A stretch of 64,000 nucleotides of DNA, from NCBI GenBank assembly GCA_900469615.1, contig UBYA01000001.1:372001-436000 (forward strand), in the 5' to 3' direction. The notes below the pieces were generated by a model. The model saw only the letters and a list, made by a program, of their open reading frames with translations. It did not search any database and was not told the DNA's origin. The DNA is from Hyphomicrobiales bacterium. GTDB taxonomy: Bacteria > Pseudomonadota > Alphaproteobacteria > Rhizobiales > Rhizobiaceae. A program made the translations under genes and the position numbers. This document shows positions 49,711 through 58,705 of this stretch, one piece after another. How positions within the stretch are numbered: position 1 is the stretch's first letter; every line of letters starts with the position of its first letter.

Positions 49711-49735
49711 GGAACGCTACCCTCCCTTCGCGGTT
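49711..49735 (+). promoter_or_regulatory. Variant EcfG-type promoter for the FMN reductase gene
   Basis: GGAAC (49711-49715), 16 bases, GGTT (49732-49735), 29 bases before the next ATG. The first base of the -10 differs from CGTT. Confidence 0.35.
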
Positions 49736-49763
49736 AGATCATCGGCCCAACCCGAGGAGAACG

Positions 49764-50381
49764 ATGATGAGCCTGAAGGCGCTAGCCCTGAACGCAACTT
49801 TGAAGACCTCCCCTGACAAGGAGCCATCCTCCACAGGCCGAATGCTTGCGCTTGTGGCGGAGGCGCTTGCCGGCGAAAAGGTGGAGTCGACCACAATTCG
49901 CCTTGCCGACTTTAATGTTCTGCCCGGCGTCACATCCGATCAGGGGCCGACAGACGATTGGCCGAAAATCCGCCGAATGATTCTGGAGGCGAACATTCTG
50001 ATCATCGGTACGCCGATCTGGATGGGACAGCCGTCGAGCGTCGCGAAACGCGCGTTGGAGCGCATGGATGCCTTTCTGTCGGAAACGGACGAGAAGGGCC
50101 GAATGGTGTCGTATGGCCGTGTCGCCGCAGTGGCGGTGGTCGGCAATGAGGACGGCGCCCATCATGTTTCCGCAGAGCTTTACCAGGCACTCAACGATGT
50201 CGGCTTCACGATCCCGGCCAACGCTGTCGCCTATTGGGTAGGGGAGGCCATGGGGAGCACGAACTTCGTTGATCTGGACGCAGTTCCGGATAACGTCGCC
50301 AAGGCGGTCAAGATGCTGGCGCGCAATACGGCGCATCTGGCGAGATTGCTGAACGAGAACGAATATCCGGGTCAAGGATAA
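49764..50381 (+). CDS. NAD(P)H-dependent FMN reductase/flavodoxin-family protein
   Basis: A 205-aa flavodoxin-fold oxidoreductase. The FMN phosphate-binding loop is LNATLKTSPDKEPSSTGRML (residues 6-27 or so). The isoalloxazine contact is IIGTPIWMGQPSSVAKRALE, and NEDGAHHVSAELYQALNDVG follows. Relatives reduce quinones, azo dyes or chromate, or act as quinone-protecting stress proteins. GAGGAGA precedes the tandem ATGs 49764/49767. Confidence 0.88.
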   Translation: MMSLKALALNATLKTSPDKEPSSTGRMLALVAEALAGEKVESTTIRLADFNVLPGVTSDQGPTDDWPKIRRMILEANILIIGTPIWMGQPSSVAKRALERMDAFLSETDEKGRMVSYGRVAAVAVVGNEDGAHHVSAELYQALNDVGFTIPANAVAYWVGEAMGSTNFVDLDAVPDNVAKAVKMLARNTAHLARLLNENEYPGQG

Positions 50382-50424
50382 GGGCGTGTCTGTCGGTCGG
50401 CCGGGAAACGGCGCGCATCTCGCG

Positions 50425-50712
50425 TCAAGGCTCCCGGCCAAAGTCCTTCCGAAGTTCTTTCTTCGCCTTTTCCAATGTCGCGCGCCGCGATTTCGAAAGC
50501 TGATCGCCCGCTCGATTGATATAGAAGTTCAGCATTGACATGGCGGATTGAAACGGGCGGGCTTTACGCTGTTTGCTATGTTCGGCGGATTGCTTCAGGG
50601 AGGCGGCGATCTCCTTGGCGCTACCCTTCTTGAACACGCCCTTCTCGAGATCGAGGGAATCGCTACTTTCCGTCACATGATGCGACCATTTCCTTGTTTC
50701 GTGCTCAGGCAT
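50425..50712 (-). CDS. DUF3175-domain small protein
   Basis: A 95-aa basic protein of the DUF3175 family (RKWSHHVTESSDSLDLEKGV, KGSAKEIAASLKQSAEHSKQ, MLNFYINRAGDQLSKSRR). Members are widespread in soil bacteria next to stress genes and may bind nucleic acid because of their charge, but function is unknown. The ATG at 50712 follows AAGGGATGG. It is convergent with the FMN-reductase gene. Confidence 0.88.
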   Translation of the reverse strand: MPEHETRKWSHHVTESSDSLDLEKGVFKKGSAKEIAASLKQSAEHSKQRKARPFQSAMSMLNFYINRAGDQLSKSRRATLEKAKKELRKDFGREP

Positions 50713-50789
50713 TGTTCCATCCCTTATTGACATGGATCGGGGCTGCGGCGGACAAGCGCGTATGAAGCACTTCGCCGGCGGAAGCTGCT

Positions 50790-51008
50790 TCAGCCGTCTC
50801 GCGATTCGTTATCGCCTTTTTGTTTGAAAGCGTCGGCGACGCGGCGTTTACGTGGATGGTCAATATTTTCGCCGTGGGCGTCGCGTGCGTTTTCTCCACC
50901 ATCCTTGGCGGGAAGATAGCCGGCGGGCTTCGAGCCGGCCGGTCCTTCCCATCGCGGCGATTGATCTGTCGTCCCCGGCGCGCCGTCTCGTGGCTGTTGA
51001 TGTTTCAT
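50790..51008 (-). CDS. Small hydrophilic hypothetical protein
   Basis: A 72-aa, highly charged, glycine- and proline-rich protein (KHQQPRDGAPGTTDQSPRWE, NIDHPRKRRVADAFKQKGDN). It is probably unstructured. AAAGGAG eight bases before the ATG at 51008 supports translation. A GGAAC-N16-GGTT sequence (51087 down to 51063) lies upstream. No family recognised; the composition resembles small intrinsically disordered stress proteins. Confidence 0.55.
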   Translation of the reverse strand: MKHQQPRDGAPGTTDQSPRWEGPAGSKPAGYLPAKDGGENARDAHGENIDHPRKRRVADAFKQKGDNESRDG

Positions 51009-51145
51009 TGTCGTTTCTCCTTTGACCAGGCCGGCCTCCCGACATCTTGCCCATCGCCTTGAAACCCGCGGGGCGGAGGGAAGTTCCCCGATAAGGGCTG
51101 CAACGTGCGCGGCTTGAGTAAGCCTGCGAGAGCGACGCCGGAACG

Positions 51146-51170
51146 GGAACTTTCAACTCGGGTTCTCGTT
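51146..51170 (+). promoter_or_regulatory. EcfG/RpoE2-type promoter of the act-cox operon
   Basis: GGAAC (51146-51150), 16 bases, CGTT (51167-51170), an exact match 44 bases before the ActA start. A second GGAAC at 51140-51144 pairs with GGTT at 51161-51164, also with 16 bases. Confidence 0.75.
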
Positions 51171-51213
51171 TGGAACGTTTGGAACATTGCAAGAGCAAAT
51201 CCAGGGGAATTCG

Positions 51214-51882
51214 GTGACGCAGATTTTCACGGCATCTGCTGATACGAGACTGCGCGCATCCCTGCTCGCCGCCGCTATTTTGATGTTTCTGCTGGTTCTG
51301 TTCGTCGGCGGTTATGCCAGCTCCAGCTACGGCACGCTGGTTGGTTGGGTACAGGACCAACCCGTTCCCTTCAGTCACGAGCATCATGTGGCGGGTCTCG
51401 GCATCGACTGTCGCTATTGTCACACCTCTGTCGAGACAAGCGCCCGCGCGGGCCTGCCCGCGACCCATATCTGCATGAGCTGTCATTCGCAGATCTGGAC
51501 GGGCGCGAAGATGCTCGCCGCCGTGCGCCATAGCCTTGCAGCCAACGTACCGCTGATATGGAACCGTGTGAGCCGACTGCCTGATTATGTCTACTTCAAT
51601 CATTCGATCCACGTCGCCCGCGGCGTTGCCTGCGTGACCTGCCACGGGCGGGTCGACCGGATGCCGCTGATGTCCCGTGCACACCCTTTCCAGATGCAAT
51701 GGTGCCTGGATTGCCACCGAAACCCGGCGCCAAATCTGCGGCCACCCGATCAGGTGACGCGCATGGATTGGTCCGACTGGGAGGCCGCCCCGGAACAGCA
51801 CAAGGATTTCGGCGCGCAGGTGATGAAGGCCTACGGGATCGAGCCGACGAAGCTTATCCAATGCAACATCTGTCACAGGTGA
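51214..51882 (+). CDS. actA: Alternative complex III subunit A, pentaheme cytochrome c
   Basis: A 222-aa membrane-anchored cytochrome with one helix (residues 16-35) and five CXXCH haem sites at 66-70, 87-91, 140-144, 164-168 and 217-221, as expected for ActA. It accepts electrons from the ActB iron-sulphur chain and passes them to cytochrome c. I start at GTG 51214 behind AGGGGA; a TTG at 51187 would add nine residues. First gene of the 12-gene respiratory operon, four bases before actB. Confidence 0.93.
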   Translation: MTQIFTASADTRLRASLLAAAILMFLLVLFVGGYASSSYGTLVGWVQDQPVPFSHEHHVAGLGIDCRYCHTSVETSARAGLPATHICMSCHSQIWTGAKMLAAVRHSLAANVPLIWNRVSRLPDYVYFNHSIHVARGVACVTCHGRVDRMPLMSRAHPFQMQWCLDCHRNPAPNLRPPDQVTRMDWSDWEAAPEQHKDFGAQVMKAYGIEPTKLIQCNICHR

Positions 51883-51886
51883 GCCC

Positions 51887-54838
51887 ATGACCGAGCGCCC
51901 AGTTTCAAAGGATGCCATCCGCGAACGTCTCGCCGGCAAAACGGGCAGGCATTTCTGGCGCGCTCTGGAAGAACTTGCCGATACCGAGCAGTTTCATCGA
52001 TTTTCAAGGCGTGAATTTCCGATGCTGCACAGCAACGGCATCAATATCGATCGGCGGTCGCTATTGAAGGTCATGGCCGCCTCGCTTGCGCTTTCCGGGC
52101 TTTCGGCCTGCAAGGGCGAGGAGGATGAGGAGGCGCTTCCCTACGTTGAGTCGCCCGAGGGCATTACTGTCGGAGTCGCGAAATGGTATGCGACTGCCGT
52201 GACCTTTGCCGGCTACGTGCAACCCGTTCTTGGCAAGACCTTTGCCGGCAGGCCGGTTAAACTGGAGGGAAATCCCGATCATCCGGCGTCTCGCGGCGCG
52301 ACCGATGCTTTCACGCAGGCGGCGCTGCTCGGCCTGTACGATCCTGGCCGCTCGCAAACGCCGCTTCATTTGGGCAAGCCCGCTGATTGGGAGGCGTTTG
52401 ATGCCGAGATGGCCGCAAACGCCAGCGCGCTCGATACGGTTCAGGGGCAAGGTTTCCGCGTTCTGACCACCCCTTTCAGTTCACCGACGATGCATATCCG
52501 GATCGAGGCCATGATGAGGCGCTGGCCGAAGGCCCGCTGGCATGTTTGCGACCCTTTGCCCGACGCGGCGCGATTGGACGCCACGCAGCGTGTTTTTGGA
52601 CGGCAATTGATTTTCCAGCCGGCATTCGCTGCCGCGGAAACCATCGTGAGCCTCGATGATGACTTTCTCGGCCCCGGTCCATTCCAGACCGCCAATGCCC
52701 GGTCCTTCGCCGACCGTCGGCGGCTGCGCCAGGAGAAACAGGGGGCGTGCCGGCTGTTCGTTGCCGAACCGACACCCTCGCTCACGGGCACTGTTGCCGA
52801 TATGCGCCTGAGCGCGTCTCATTCCGCGATGGATCGTTTGCTGCGGGCCATCGGATCCGAGATCGGCTTTGAAGGTCTCGGCGAGGTCAGCCTTGTCGAG
52901 CATGAGCGCCGGTGGGTCGCCAGTGCCTCGTCTGCTCTCCGAACATCGAAGTCTAAGGGTTTGATATTGATCGGAGCGCATCATGATGCCGATCTCCAGA
53001 CGCTTGGCCTCCTGATCAACGAGAGGTTGGGAAGCTTGGGAAATACGCTGCGTTTCCTGGACCCGATCATCGCGCCGGCGCCGGATGGGTCTCGATCGCT
53101 CGATGCGCTCGCAGCCGATATGCAGGCCGGCAAGGTTTCCACGCTGGCGATCATCGGCGCCAATCCCGCCTATCACGCGCCGGCCGATCTCGGGTTTCGC
53201 GATGCGTTGCAGAAGGTGAAGCTGCGCATTCACGCAGGTCTCTATGTCGATGAGACCGCCTCCTTTTCTCATTGGCATGTACCGCTTCAACATGATCTGG
53301 AGAGCTGGAGCGACGGACGTGCCGTCGATGGCAGCACCATCATATGTCAGCCTCTGGTCCGGCCCTTCTATGCCGTACGGTCGGCCCATGTCGTGCTTGA
53401 AAATCTGATGGCGCGCGCTGCCACCGATCGGGATCTGGTACAGGAGACATGGCGAACAGCATGGGGGCAGGCGTTCGACGAACGATGGCGCGATGCGCTC
53501 AATCGCGGTTTTGTTTCGGACACGGCCGCATCACCGGTCAGCCCTGCCGTTCTCGACCGAACCATTCCATCGGCAGCCGCCGTTTCCGGCTCCGGCCTGA
53601 ATTTGGCCATCCGCCCTGATGCGGGTGTTTGGGACGGCACTCTCTCCGAAAATGCCTGGGCGCAGGAAACGCCGCGACCACTGACGAAGATCACATGGGG
53701 CAACGCGATCCTCATCAGTCCGCAGCTCGCATCCCGGAGGCAGCTGGAGAACGGCGCCGAAGTCCGGTTGATGGCGGATACAGCTGCCATCACCGGGCCG
53801 GTGTGGATCATGCCGGGCCAGGAGGAAGATACGATAACCGTCACACTTGGTTACGGGCGGGAGTTGAAGGACTCCATTGCCGCAGGCCTTGGCTATGACA
53901 CGTACACTCTTCGACGATCGACCGGGCTATGGCATATTCCCGGCGTCACCATCGAGCCGACCGGCAACACATTGCAGGTGGCGACGACACAATTGCATCA
54001 AGCGATCGACGGTTTCGATTTCATTCGAACCGTGGAAACCGGTGAGCTCGATCCCCAATACCGGGCGAGCCGAAAGCTCAAGCCGCCGTCGCTCTATCCG
54101 GATCGGCCGATGTCGGACCCATCCTGGGGGATGTCGATCGACCTCGACCTCTGCATCGGCTGCAATGCCTGCGTCACCGCCTGCCAAGCCGAAAACAATA
54201 TTCCGGTTGTCGGCAAGGATCTCGTCGCGGAGGGGCGGCAGATGCATTGGTTGCGGATCGATCATTATCATGAGGGGGACGTAACGGCACCGAAATCCTA
54301 TTTTCAGCCGGTTCCCTGCATGCATTGCGAGCAGGCGCCTTGCGAGATGGGTTGCCCCGTCAATGCGGCCGTCCATAGCATCGATGGCCTGAACCTGCAG
54401 ATCTATAATCGTTGTATCGGCACGCGCACCTGCTCGTCCTACTGTCCCTATAAGGTCCGTCGTTTCAACTGGTTCGATTTTACCGAAGGCGACACGGACT
54501 CCGTCAAGGCCATGCGCAATCCCGATGTGACGGTGCGCAGCCGCGGCGTCATGGAAAAATGCACCTATTGCGTCCAGCGTATCGCCGAGGCGCGAATTGT
54601 GGCCGACAAGGACGGGAGGCCGATCCGCGACGGCGAGATTGTCACCGCCTGCCAGCAAGCCTGTCCAACGCAGGCGATCTCGTTCGGCAATGTCGCCGAT
54701 CCCAATTCCGCCGTCAGCCGCCGCAAAGCCGGCTCGCGCGACTACAGCCTGCTCGAAGAGGCCAATACGCGGCCACGAACGACCTATCTCGCCCGTATCG
54801 AGGATTCGGCGATCGCGAAGGTGGAGGCGGCGGGATGA
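51887..54838 (+). CDS. actB: Alternative complex III subunit B (molybdopterin-like plus FeS)
   Basis: A 983-aa fusion. A Tat/lipoprotein-type signal (RRSLLKVMAASLALSGLSAC, near residues 52-71) is followed by a molybdopterin-oxidoreductase-like domain that in ActB lacks cofactor. The C-terminal iron-sulphur domain has four cysteine clusters: CIGCNACVTACQ, CMHCEQAPCEMGCP, CIGTRTCSSYCP and CTYCVQ...CQQACP, matching three 4Fe-4S and one 3Fe-4S. It transfers electrons from quinol (ActC/ActF) to the ActA haems. ATGA overlap joins it to actC. Confidence 0.94.
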   Translation: MTERPVSKDAIRERLAGKTGRHFWRALEELADTEQFHRFSRREFPMLHSNGINIDRRSLLKVMAASLALSGLSACKGEEDEEALPYVESPEGITVGVAKWYATAVTFAGYVQPVLGKTFAGRPVKLEGNPDHPASRGATDAFTQAALLGLYDPGRSQTPLHLGKPADWEAFDAEMAANASALDTVQGQGFRVLTTPFSSPTMHIRIEAMMRRWPKARWHVCDPLPDAARLDATQRVFGRQLIFQPAFAAAETIVSLDDDFLGPGPFQTANARSFADRRRLRQEKQGACRLFVAEPTPSLTGTVADMRLSASHSAMDRLLRAIGSEIGFEGLGEVSLVEHERRWVASASSALRTSKSKGLILIGAHHDADLQTLGLLINERLGSLGNTLRFLDPIIAPAPDGSRSLDALAADMQAGKVSTLAIIGANPAYHAPADLGFRDALQKVKLRIHAGLYVDETASFSHWHVPLQHDLESWSDGRAVDGSTIICQPLVRPFYAVRSAHVVLENLMARAATDRDLVQETWRTAWGQAFDERWRDALNRGFVSDTAASPVSPAVLDRTIPSAAAVSGSGLNLAIRPDAGVWDGTLSENAWAQETPRPLTKITWGNAILISPQLASRRQLENGAEVRLMADTAAITGPVWIMPGQEEDTITVTLGYGRELKDSIAAGLGYDTYTLRRSTGLWHIPGVTIEPTGNTLQVATTQLHQAIDGFDFIRTVETGELDPQYRASRKLKPPSLYPDRPMSDPSWGMSIDLDLCIGCNACVTACQAENNIPVVGKDLVAEGRQMHWLRIDHYHEGDVTAPKSYFQPVPCMHCEQAPCEMGCPVNAAVHSIDGLNLQIYNRCIGTRTCSSYCPYKVRRFNWFDFTEGDTDSVKAMRNPDVTVRSRGVMEKCTYCVQRIAEARIVADKDGRPIRDGEIVTACQQACPTQAISFGNVADPNSAVSRRKAGSRDYSLLEEANTRPRTTYLARIEDSAIAKVEAAG

Positions 54839-56172
54839 GCGCGAAGATTCGCAATCGGGATGCGTCGGCGACTGCCCGCATCACCCGGATCCCGCTGAAA
54901 TATCCGGCGCCGGGCGCATGGTGGGTATGTTTCGCGTTTTCGCTGCTGCTGCTCTTGTCCTTCGCCATATCGGCGACGGTGCTTCTGATTTACGGCGTCG
55001 GCGTGTGGGGCAACAATATTCCCGTCAACTGGGGTTTGGCGATTGCCAACTATATCTGGTTTCTCGGCATCGGCCATGCCGGCACGCTGATCTCGGCGCT
55101 CCTGCTTTTGCTGGGCGCCCACTGGCGCAATTCGCTCAACCGCTTCGCCGAAGCGATGACGCTGTTTGCTGTCGTCTGTGCGGGGCTTTATCCGATCCTG
55201 CATCTTGGCCGACCCTGGTTCTTCTATTGGATCGCTCCCTATCCGAATACGATGACGATTTCGCCGCAGTTCAAGAGCCCTTTGAGCTGGGATTTCTTCG
55301 CCGTCCTTACCTATCTCACCGTTTCAATATTGTTCTGGTACATCGGCATCATCCCCGATCTGGCGGCGGTACGCGACCGGGCGAAGCGGCGTTGGCAGCA
55401 GGTGGTTTACGGCATTGCGGCGCTCGGCTGGCGGGGTTCTGCGAGGCACTGGGCAAGATGGAACCAGGCCTATCGGCTGACGGCGGCGATTGCGGTCCCG
55501 CTGGTGGTTTCCGTCCACTCCGAAATCTCGCTCCTCTTTGCGGCCGGCCCGATCCCCGGCTGGACCTCCACCGTCTTTCCGCCCTATTTCGTGCTTGGAG
55601 CGGCCTTTTCAGGTTTCGCCGTCGTCGCCATGATCGCGGTCGTCTTGCGCCATGCGCTTGGCCTCGGAATGCTGGTCACCGGCCGTCATCTGGACTTGCT
55701 GGGACGTTTCTTGCTCGCGACCGGCCTGATGACGGCCTATGGGTACGTCGCCGAGGTGTTCGACAGCCTTTATGGAGGCGATCCGCAGGAGATCGGGACC
55801 CTGATGGATCGGCTGACCGGCGCCTATTCCTTCAGCTATTGGGGAGCCGTCGTCCTCAATTTCGTGCCGCTGCAGCTGCTGTGGTTCAAAAGCGTGCGAT
55901 GCAAGCCGCTTGCGCTGTTCCTGATCGGCCTGTCTGCCACGATCGGCATGTGGTTCGAGCGCTACATGCTGCTGACGACTTCGCTCTATCGTGATTATCT
56001 CGTTTCTTCCTGGGGCCAGTATCATCCGAGCATATGGGAATGGGGCCTCTATGCCGGCATGCTCGGCGTCTTCCTGACGCCGTTCCTCCTCTTCGTGCGC
56101 TTCCTGCCTGTCATCTCTGCTTTCGAGGTGGAGGAGGCCTTGCGAGAAACGGGGGATCTGCGCCATGCGTGA
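54835..56172 (+). CDS. actC: Alternative complex III subunit C (NrfD-like quinol-binding membrane protein)
   Basis: A 445-aa polytopic protein with about ten transmembrane helices, of the NrfD/PsrC family (VNWGLAIANYIWFLGIGHAG, ILHLGRPWFFYW). It contains the quinol-oxidising site facing ActB. The ATG lies within the actB stop (ATGA), and the last 8 bases overlap actD. The length is normal for ActC. Confidence 0.93.
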   Translation: MSAKIRNRDASATARITRIPLKYPAPGAWWVCFAFSLLLLLSFAISATVLLIYGVGVWGNNIPVNWGLAIANYIWFLGIGHAGTLISALLLLLGAHWRNSLNRFAEAMTLFAVVCAGLYPILHLGRPWFFYWIAPYPNTMTISPQFKSPLSWDFFAVLTYLTVSILFWYIGIIPDLAAVRDRAKRRWQQVVYGIAALGWRGSARHWARWNQAYRLTAAIAVPLVVSVHSEISLLFAAGPIPGWTSTVFPPYFVLGAAFSGFAVVAMIAVVLRHALGLGMLVTGRHLDLLGRFLLATGLMTAYGYVAEVFDSLYGGDPQEIGTLMDRLTGAYSFSYWGAVVLNFVPLQLLWFKSVRCKPLALFLIGLSATIGMWFERYMLLTTSLYRDYLVSSWGQYHPSIWEWGLYAGMLGVFLTPFLLFVRFLPVISAFEVEEALRETGDLRHA

Positions 56173-56725
56173 GCCGCGTCCCGGAAGCGATCTGTTCGGC
56201 CTGCTTGCGGAATTCGACAAGCCCGAGCGGCTGGTCGAGGCGGTGAAACGCGCGCGCAAGGCGGGCTTCCTCGCCATGGAGGCATACTCGCCCTATCCGG
56301 TCGAAGAATTGTCAGGGGCGCTCGGTTTCGAAGAAAACATCATTCCGTGGCTGACCTTGGCAGGAGGCATCTTCGGGGCAACGTTCGGCTATGGGCTGCA
56401 ACTGTATACCAACCACGCCTATTCAATCGAAATCGGCGGCAGGCCGCTTTACGCCTGGCAATCCTTCATGCTGATTACCTTCGAGATGACCGTTCTTTTC
56501 GCCGTGCTGTCGGCAATTTTCGGCATGCTCATTCTGAATCGGCTGCCGAGACTGCACCATCCGCTTTTCGACATCGAGGCTTTTGATTTCGCGAATTCCG
56601 ATAGGTTCTTTCTCGTCATTTTCAGCAACGACAGGCGTTTCCATCCGAAGCGCACGCGCGTTTTCCTGACACATCTCGATCCTGTGCGCGTGGAGGCCAT
56701 CGAGCACACGGAGCAACCGGAATGA
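56165..56725 (+). CDS. actD: Alternative complex III subunit D (DUF3341)
   Basis: A 186-aa DUF3341 protein with a cytoplasmic N-terminal domain (FGLLAEFDKPERLVEAVKRA, YSPYPVEELSGAL) and two transmembrane helices (WLTLAGGIFGATFGYGLQL, FEMTVLFAVLSAIFGMLIL). ActD stabilises the membrane part of the complex; it has no cofactor. Overlaps with both neighbours indicate tight translational coupling. Confidence 0.92.
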   Translation: MREPRPGSDLFGLLAEFDKPERLVEAVKRARKAGFLAMEAYSPYPVEELSGALGFEENIIPWLTLAGGIFGATFGYGLQLYTNHAYSIEIGGRPLYAWQSFMLITFEMTVLFAVLSAIFGMLILNRLPRLHHPLFDIEAFDFANSDRFFLVIFSNDRRFHPKRTRVFLTHLDPVRVEAIEHTEQPE

Positions 56726-57255
56726 GACGCCGTTTCTTCGTTTTGGCAACGATCCTGCTGTTCACCGGCTGCGATGACATGAATCATCAGCCGCGCTACG
56801 ACTCCTACGAGAAAAGCTCCCTTTTTGGCGATGGCAAGGCCCTGCAGGAACCTCCGGAAGGAACAGTGGCGCGGGACGACCTTCAGAATGCCTCGGCCCT
56901 TGCCGATCGTCCACCCATGAGCGCCGGGCTTCTTCAGCGCGGACGAATGGAATTTGGAATCTATTGCACGCCCTGTCATGACGCCGCCGGTTACGGCAAT
57001 GGCACTGTGCCGGCGCGTGGCTTTCCCCACCCGCCGAGCTTCCACATCGATCGTTTGCGGCAGGCGCCATCACGCTACTTCGTGGAGGTGATCTCAAAGG
57101 GTCATGGCGTGATGTACTCCTATGCAGACCGCGTCTCTCCGCGCGATCGCTGGGCAATCGCCGCCTATATTCGCGCGTTGCAGCTCAGCCAGGGCGCCGA
57201 TATCGCCGGTCTGCCGCCCGAAGATCGGGCACAGCTGAAAAGGGCGGGATCATGA
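56722..57255 (+). CDS. actE: Alternative complex III subunit E, monohaem cytochrome c lipoprotein
   Basis: A 177-aa lipoprotein (lipobox LLFTGC, Cys17) with one haem site CTPCH at residues 82-86 and a likely methionine ligand in GVMYSYADRV. It sits on the periplasmic face and passes electrons onward to cytochrome oxidase. It is joined to actD and actF by ATGA overlaps. Confidence 0.93.
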   Translation: MRRRFFVLATILLFTGCDDMNHQPRYDSYEKSSLFGDGKALQEPPEGTVARDDLQNASALADRPPMSAGLLQRGRMEFGIYCTPCHDAAGYGNGTVPARGFPHPPSFHIDRLRQAPSRYFVEVISKGHGVMYSYADRVSPRDRWAIAAYIRALQLSQGADIAGLPPEDRAQLKRAGS

Positions 57256-58307
57256 GCCGGATCCGAGCCCTTCCTGCGCGGATGCTGACGCTCGGCGGCA
57301 CAGTTTTCTGCCTTGCAGCACTTGCCATGGCTTTTGCCGCACCCAAGCCGGCATTGTTCGGATGGCTTGCGGCGCTAAGCTTCGTAAGCGCCTTGCCGCT
57401 CGGCGGCCTCGCTCTGGCGATGATGATGCGTATCATTCCGGGGGTCTGGCGAAGAGACCTCGACCATGCAGCGCAATCGGTGCTCTCTCTTATGCCTCTC
57501 GTGCTGATCGCGTGGCTGCCGATCATGTTCGGCCTGTCCTCGGTCTATGAGTGGGCGAGGCAGCCTCCGGCGGAAACCTTCAAAGCGGCTTTCCTGACGC
57601 CGCTCTTCTTCGACCTCAGGACACTGTTCATTCTCGCGGCCGCCTGCTGGCTTGCGCAGGCATTGCCGCGCAGCCGATCCCCGGCGCTTCCCATTGCCGG
57701 TCTCATCGGCTTCGTTATCCTGCAGGAAATTCTGGCAACCGACTGGCTGATGTCGCTCGATCCGCAGTTCCATTCCTCCGGTTTCGCGCTTTACATCCTC
57801 GCCGGGCAGATGCTGACCGCGCTTGCGCTGCTCATTCTTTTCAGCGTGACGGAAGGAGGCGTGGCGAAGCCGAGCGTGCTCGGCGCGCTGCTAATCACTG
57901 CAATCCTGCTCTGGGCCTATTTGGCTTTCATGCAATATTTCATTATCTGGTCGGGCAATCTTGTTCAGGGTGCGGTGTGGTTTCAGCGTCGCGGCACAGG
58001 GATTTGGGTTTCGGTCGAAGTTTTGATCGCTCTCCTGCATCTGGCAGCGCTTTTCCTTCTATTCTTTCCGCCGATCCGGCGGTCGAAGCGGTGGTTGGTC
58101 GCTCTGGCCCTGGCGATTCTTGGCGGACGAATGCTGGAATATGCCTGGCTCATCCTGCCGCAGCTGACGGCACATCTCGGCTACGCGATCATAGCCTGCG
58201 GTTTGTCGCTGACGGGGCTGGGACAACTCGCGCTTGCTATCCTTTCTCGCGCGAAAACGGTTGTCGTCCAGCGGGCGGCAAGCACGGCGGCGGAGGTTTC
58301 CCGATGA
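57252..58307 (+). CDS. actF: Alternative complex III subunit F (second NrfD-like membrane subunit)
   Basis: A 351-aa protein with about ten helices, shorter than ActC and lacking its quinol site in known structures. Motifs: LGGLALAMMMRIIPGVWRRD, TDWLMSLDPQFHSSGFALY, LAFMQYFIIWSGNL. It pairs with ActC in the membrane and may translocate protons. Start and stop both overlap neighbours by ATGA. Confidence 0.92.
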   Translation: MSRIRALPARMLTLGGTVFCLAALAMAFAAPKPALFGWLAALSFVSALPLGGLALAMMMRIIPGVWRRDLDHAAQSVLSLMPLVLIAWLPIMFGLSSVYEWARQPPAETFKAAFLTPLFFDLRTLFILAAACWLAQALPRSRSPALPIAGLIGFVILQEILATDWLMSLDPQFHSSGFALYILAGQMLTALALLILFSVTEGGVAKPSVLGALLITAILLWAYLAFMQYFIIWSGNLVQGAVWFQRRGTGIWVSVEVLIALLHLAALFLLFFPPIRRSKRWLVALALAILGGRMLEYAWLILPQLTAHLGYAIIACGLSLTGLGQLALAILSRAKTVVVQRAASTAAEVSR

Positions 58308-58705
58308 CCGCGCTGCTCCATAAGAAATCCGGACGACAGGCTTCCTCCCCGCAATTCGAGCCGAGGGATGTCTCATCCCGCCTTGTGCTGCTGGCGACGC
58401 TTGGGCTTTTCCTTGGTTTGGGGCTGTCGGTTCTCATTGCCTTTGGACTCCTGTGGTGGGTGACGCCCGATCCGCGGCCACCGCAGCCGGGGTTCGGTTC
58501 CCGGCAGGTGGCGGCGGGGCCGCGCCTGGAAGTGTCTCCCTCTGCCGATCGTGACCTGCTTCAACGGCGGGCAGAACAACGGCTGCAAGGTTACGGCTCG
58601 GTCGATCGCGAGGCCCGGACGGCGCATATCCCGATTGATCGCGCCATGGCTATCATGGCCGCGCGCGGATGGCCGGATCCCGATGAGCGGGAGGAAGGGC
58701 GATGA
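58304..58705 (+). CDS. Single-helix membrane protein of the act operon
   Basis: A 133-aa protein with one transmembrane helix (LLATLGLFLGLGLSVLIAFG) and a periplasmic tail containing RLEVSPSADRDLLQRRAEQR and ending IPIDRAMAIMAARGWPD. That tail resembles the small proteins that accompany alphaproteobacterial act and cox operons. Its role is unknown, perhaps assembly of the supercomplex. It is coupled to actF and to the SCO gene by 4-base overlaps. Confidence 0.85.
   Translation: MTALLHKKSGRQASSPQFEPRDVSSRLVLLATLGLFLGLGLSVLIAFGLLWWVTPDPRPPQPGFGSRQVAAGPRLEVSPSADRDLLQRRAEQRLQGYGSVDREARTAHIPIDRAMAIMAARGWPDPDEREEGR

Noticed and set aside
50399..50439. 8-bp inverted repeat GGCCGGGA/TCCCGGCC between convergent genes
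   Set aside because: The loop is 25 bases, there is no T-run, and one arm lies inside the DUF3175 coding region.
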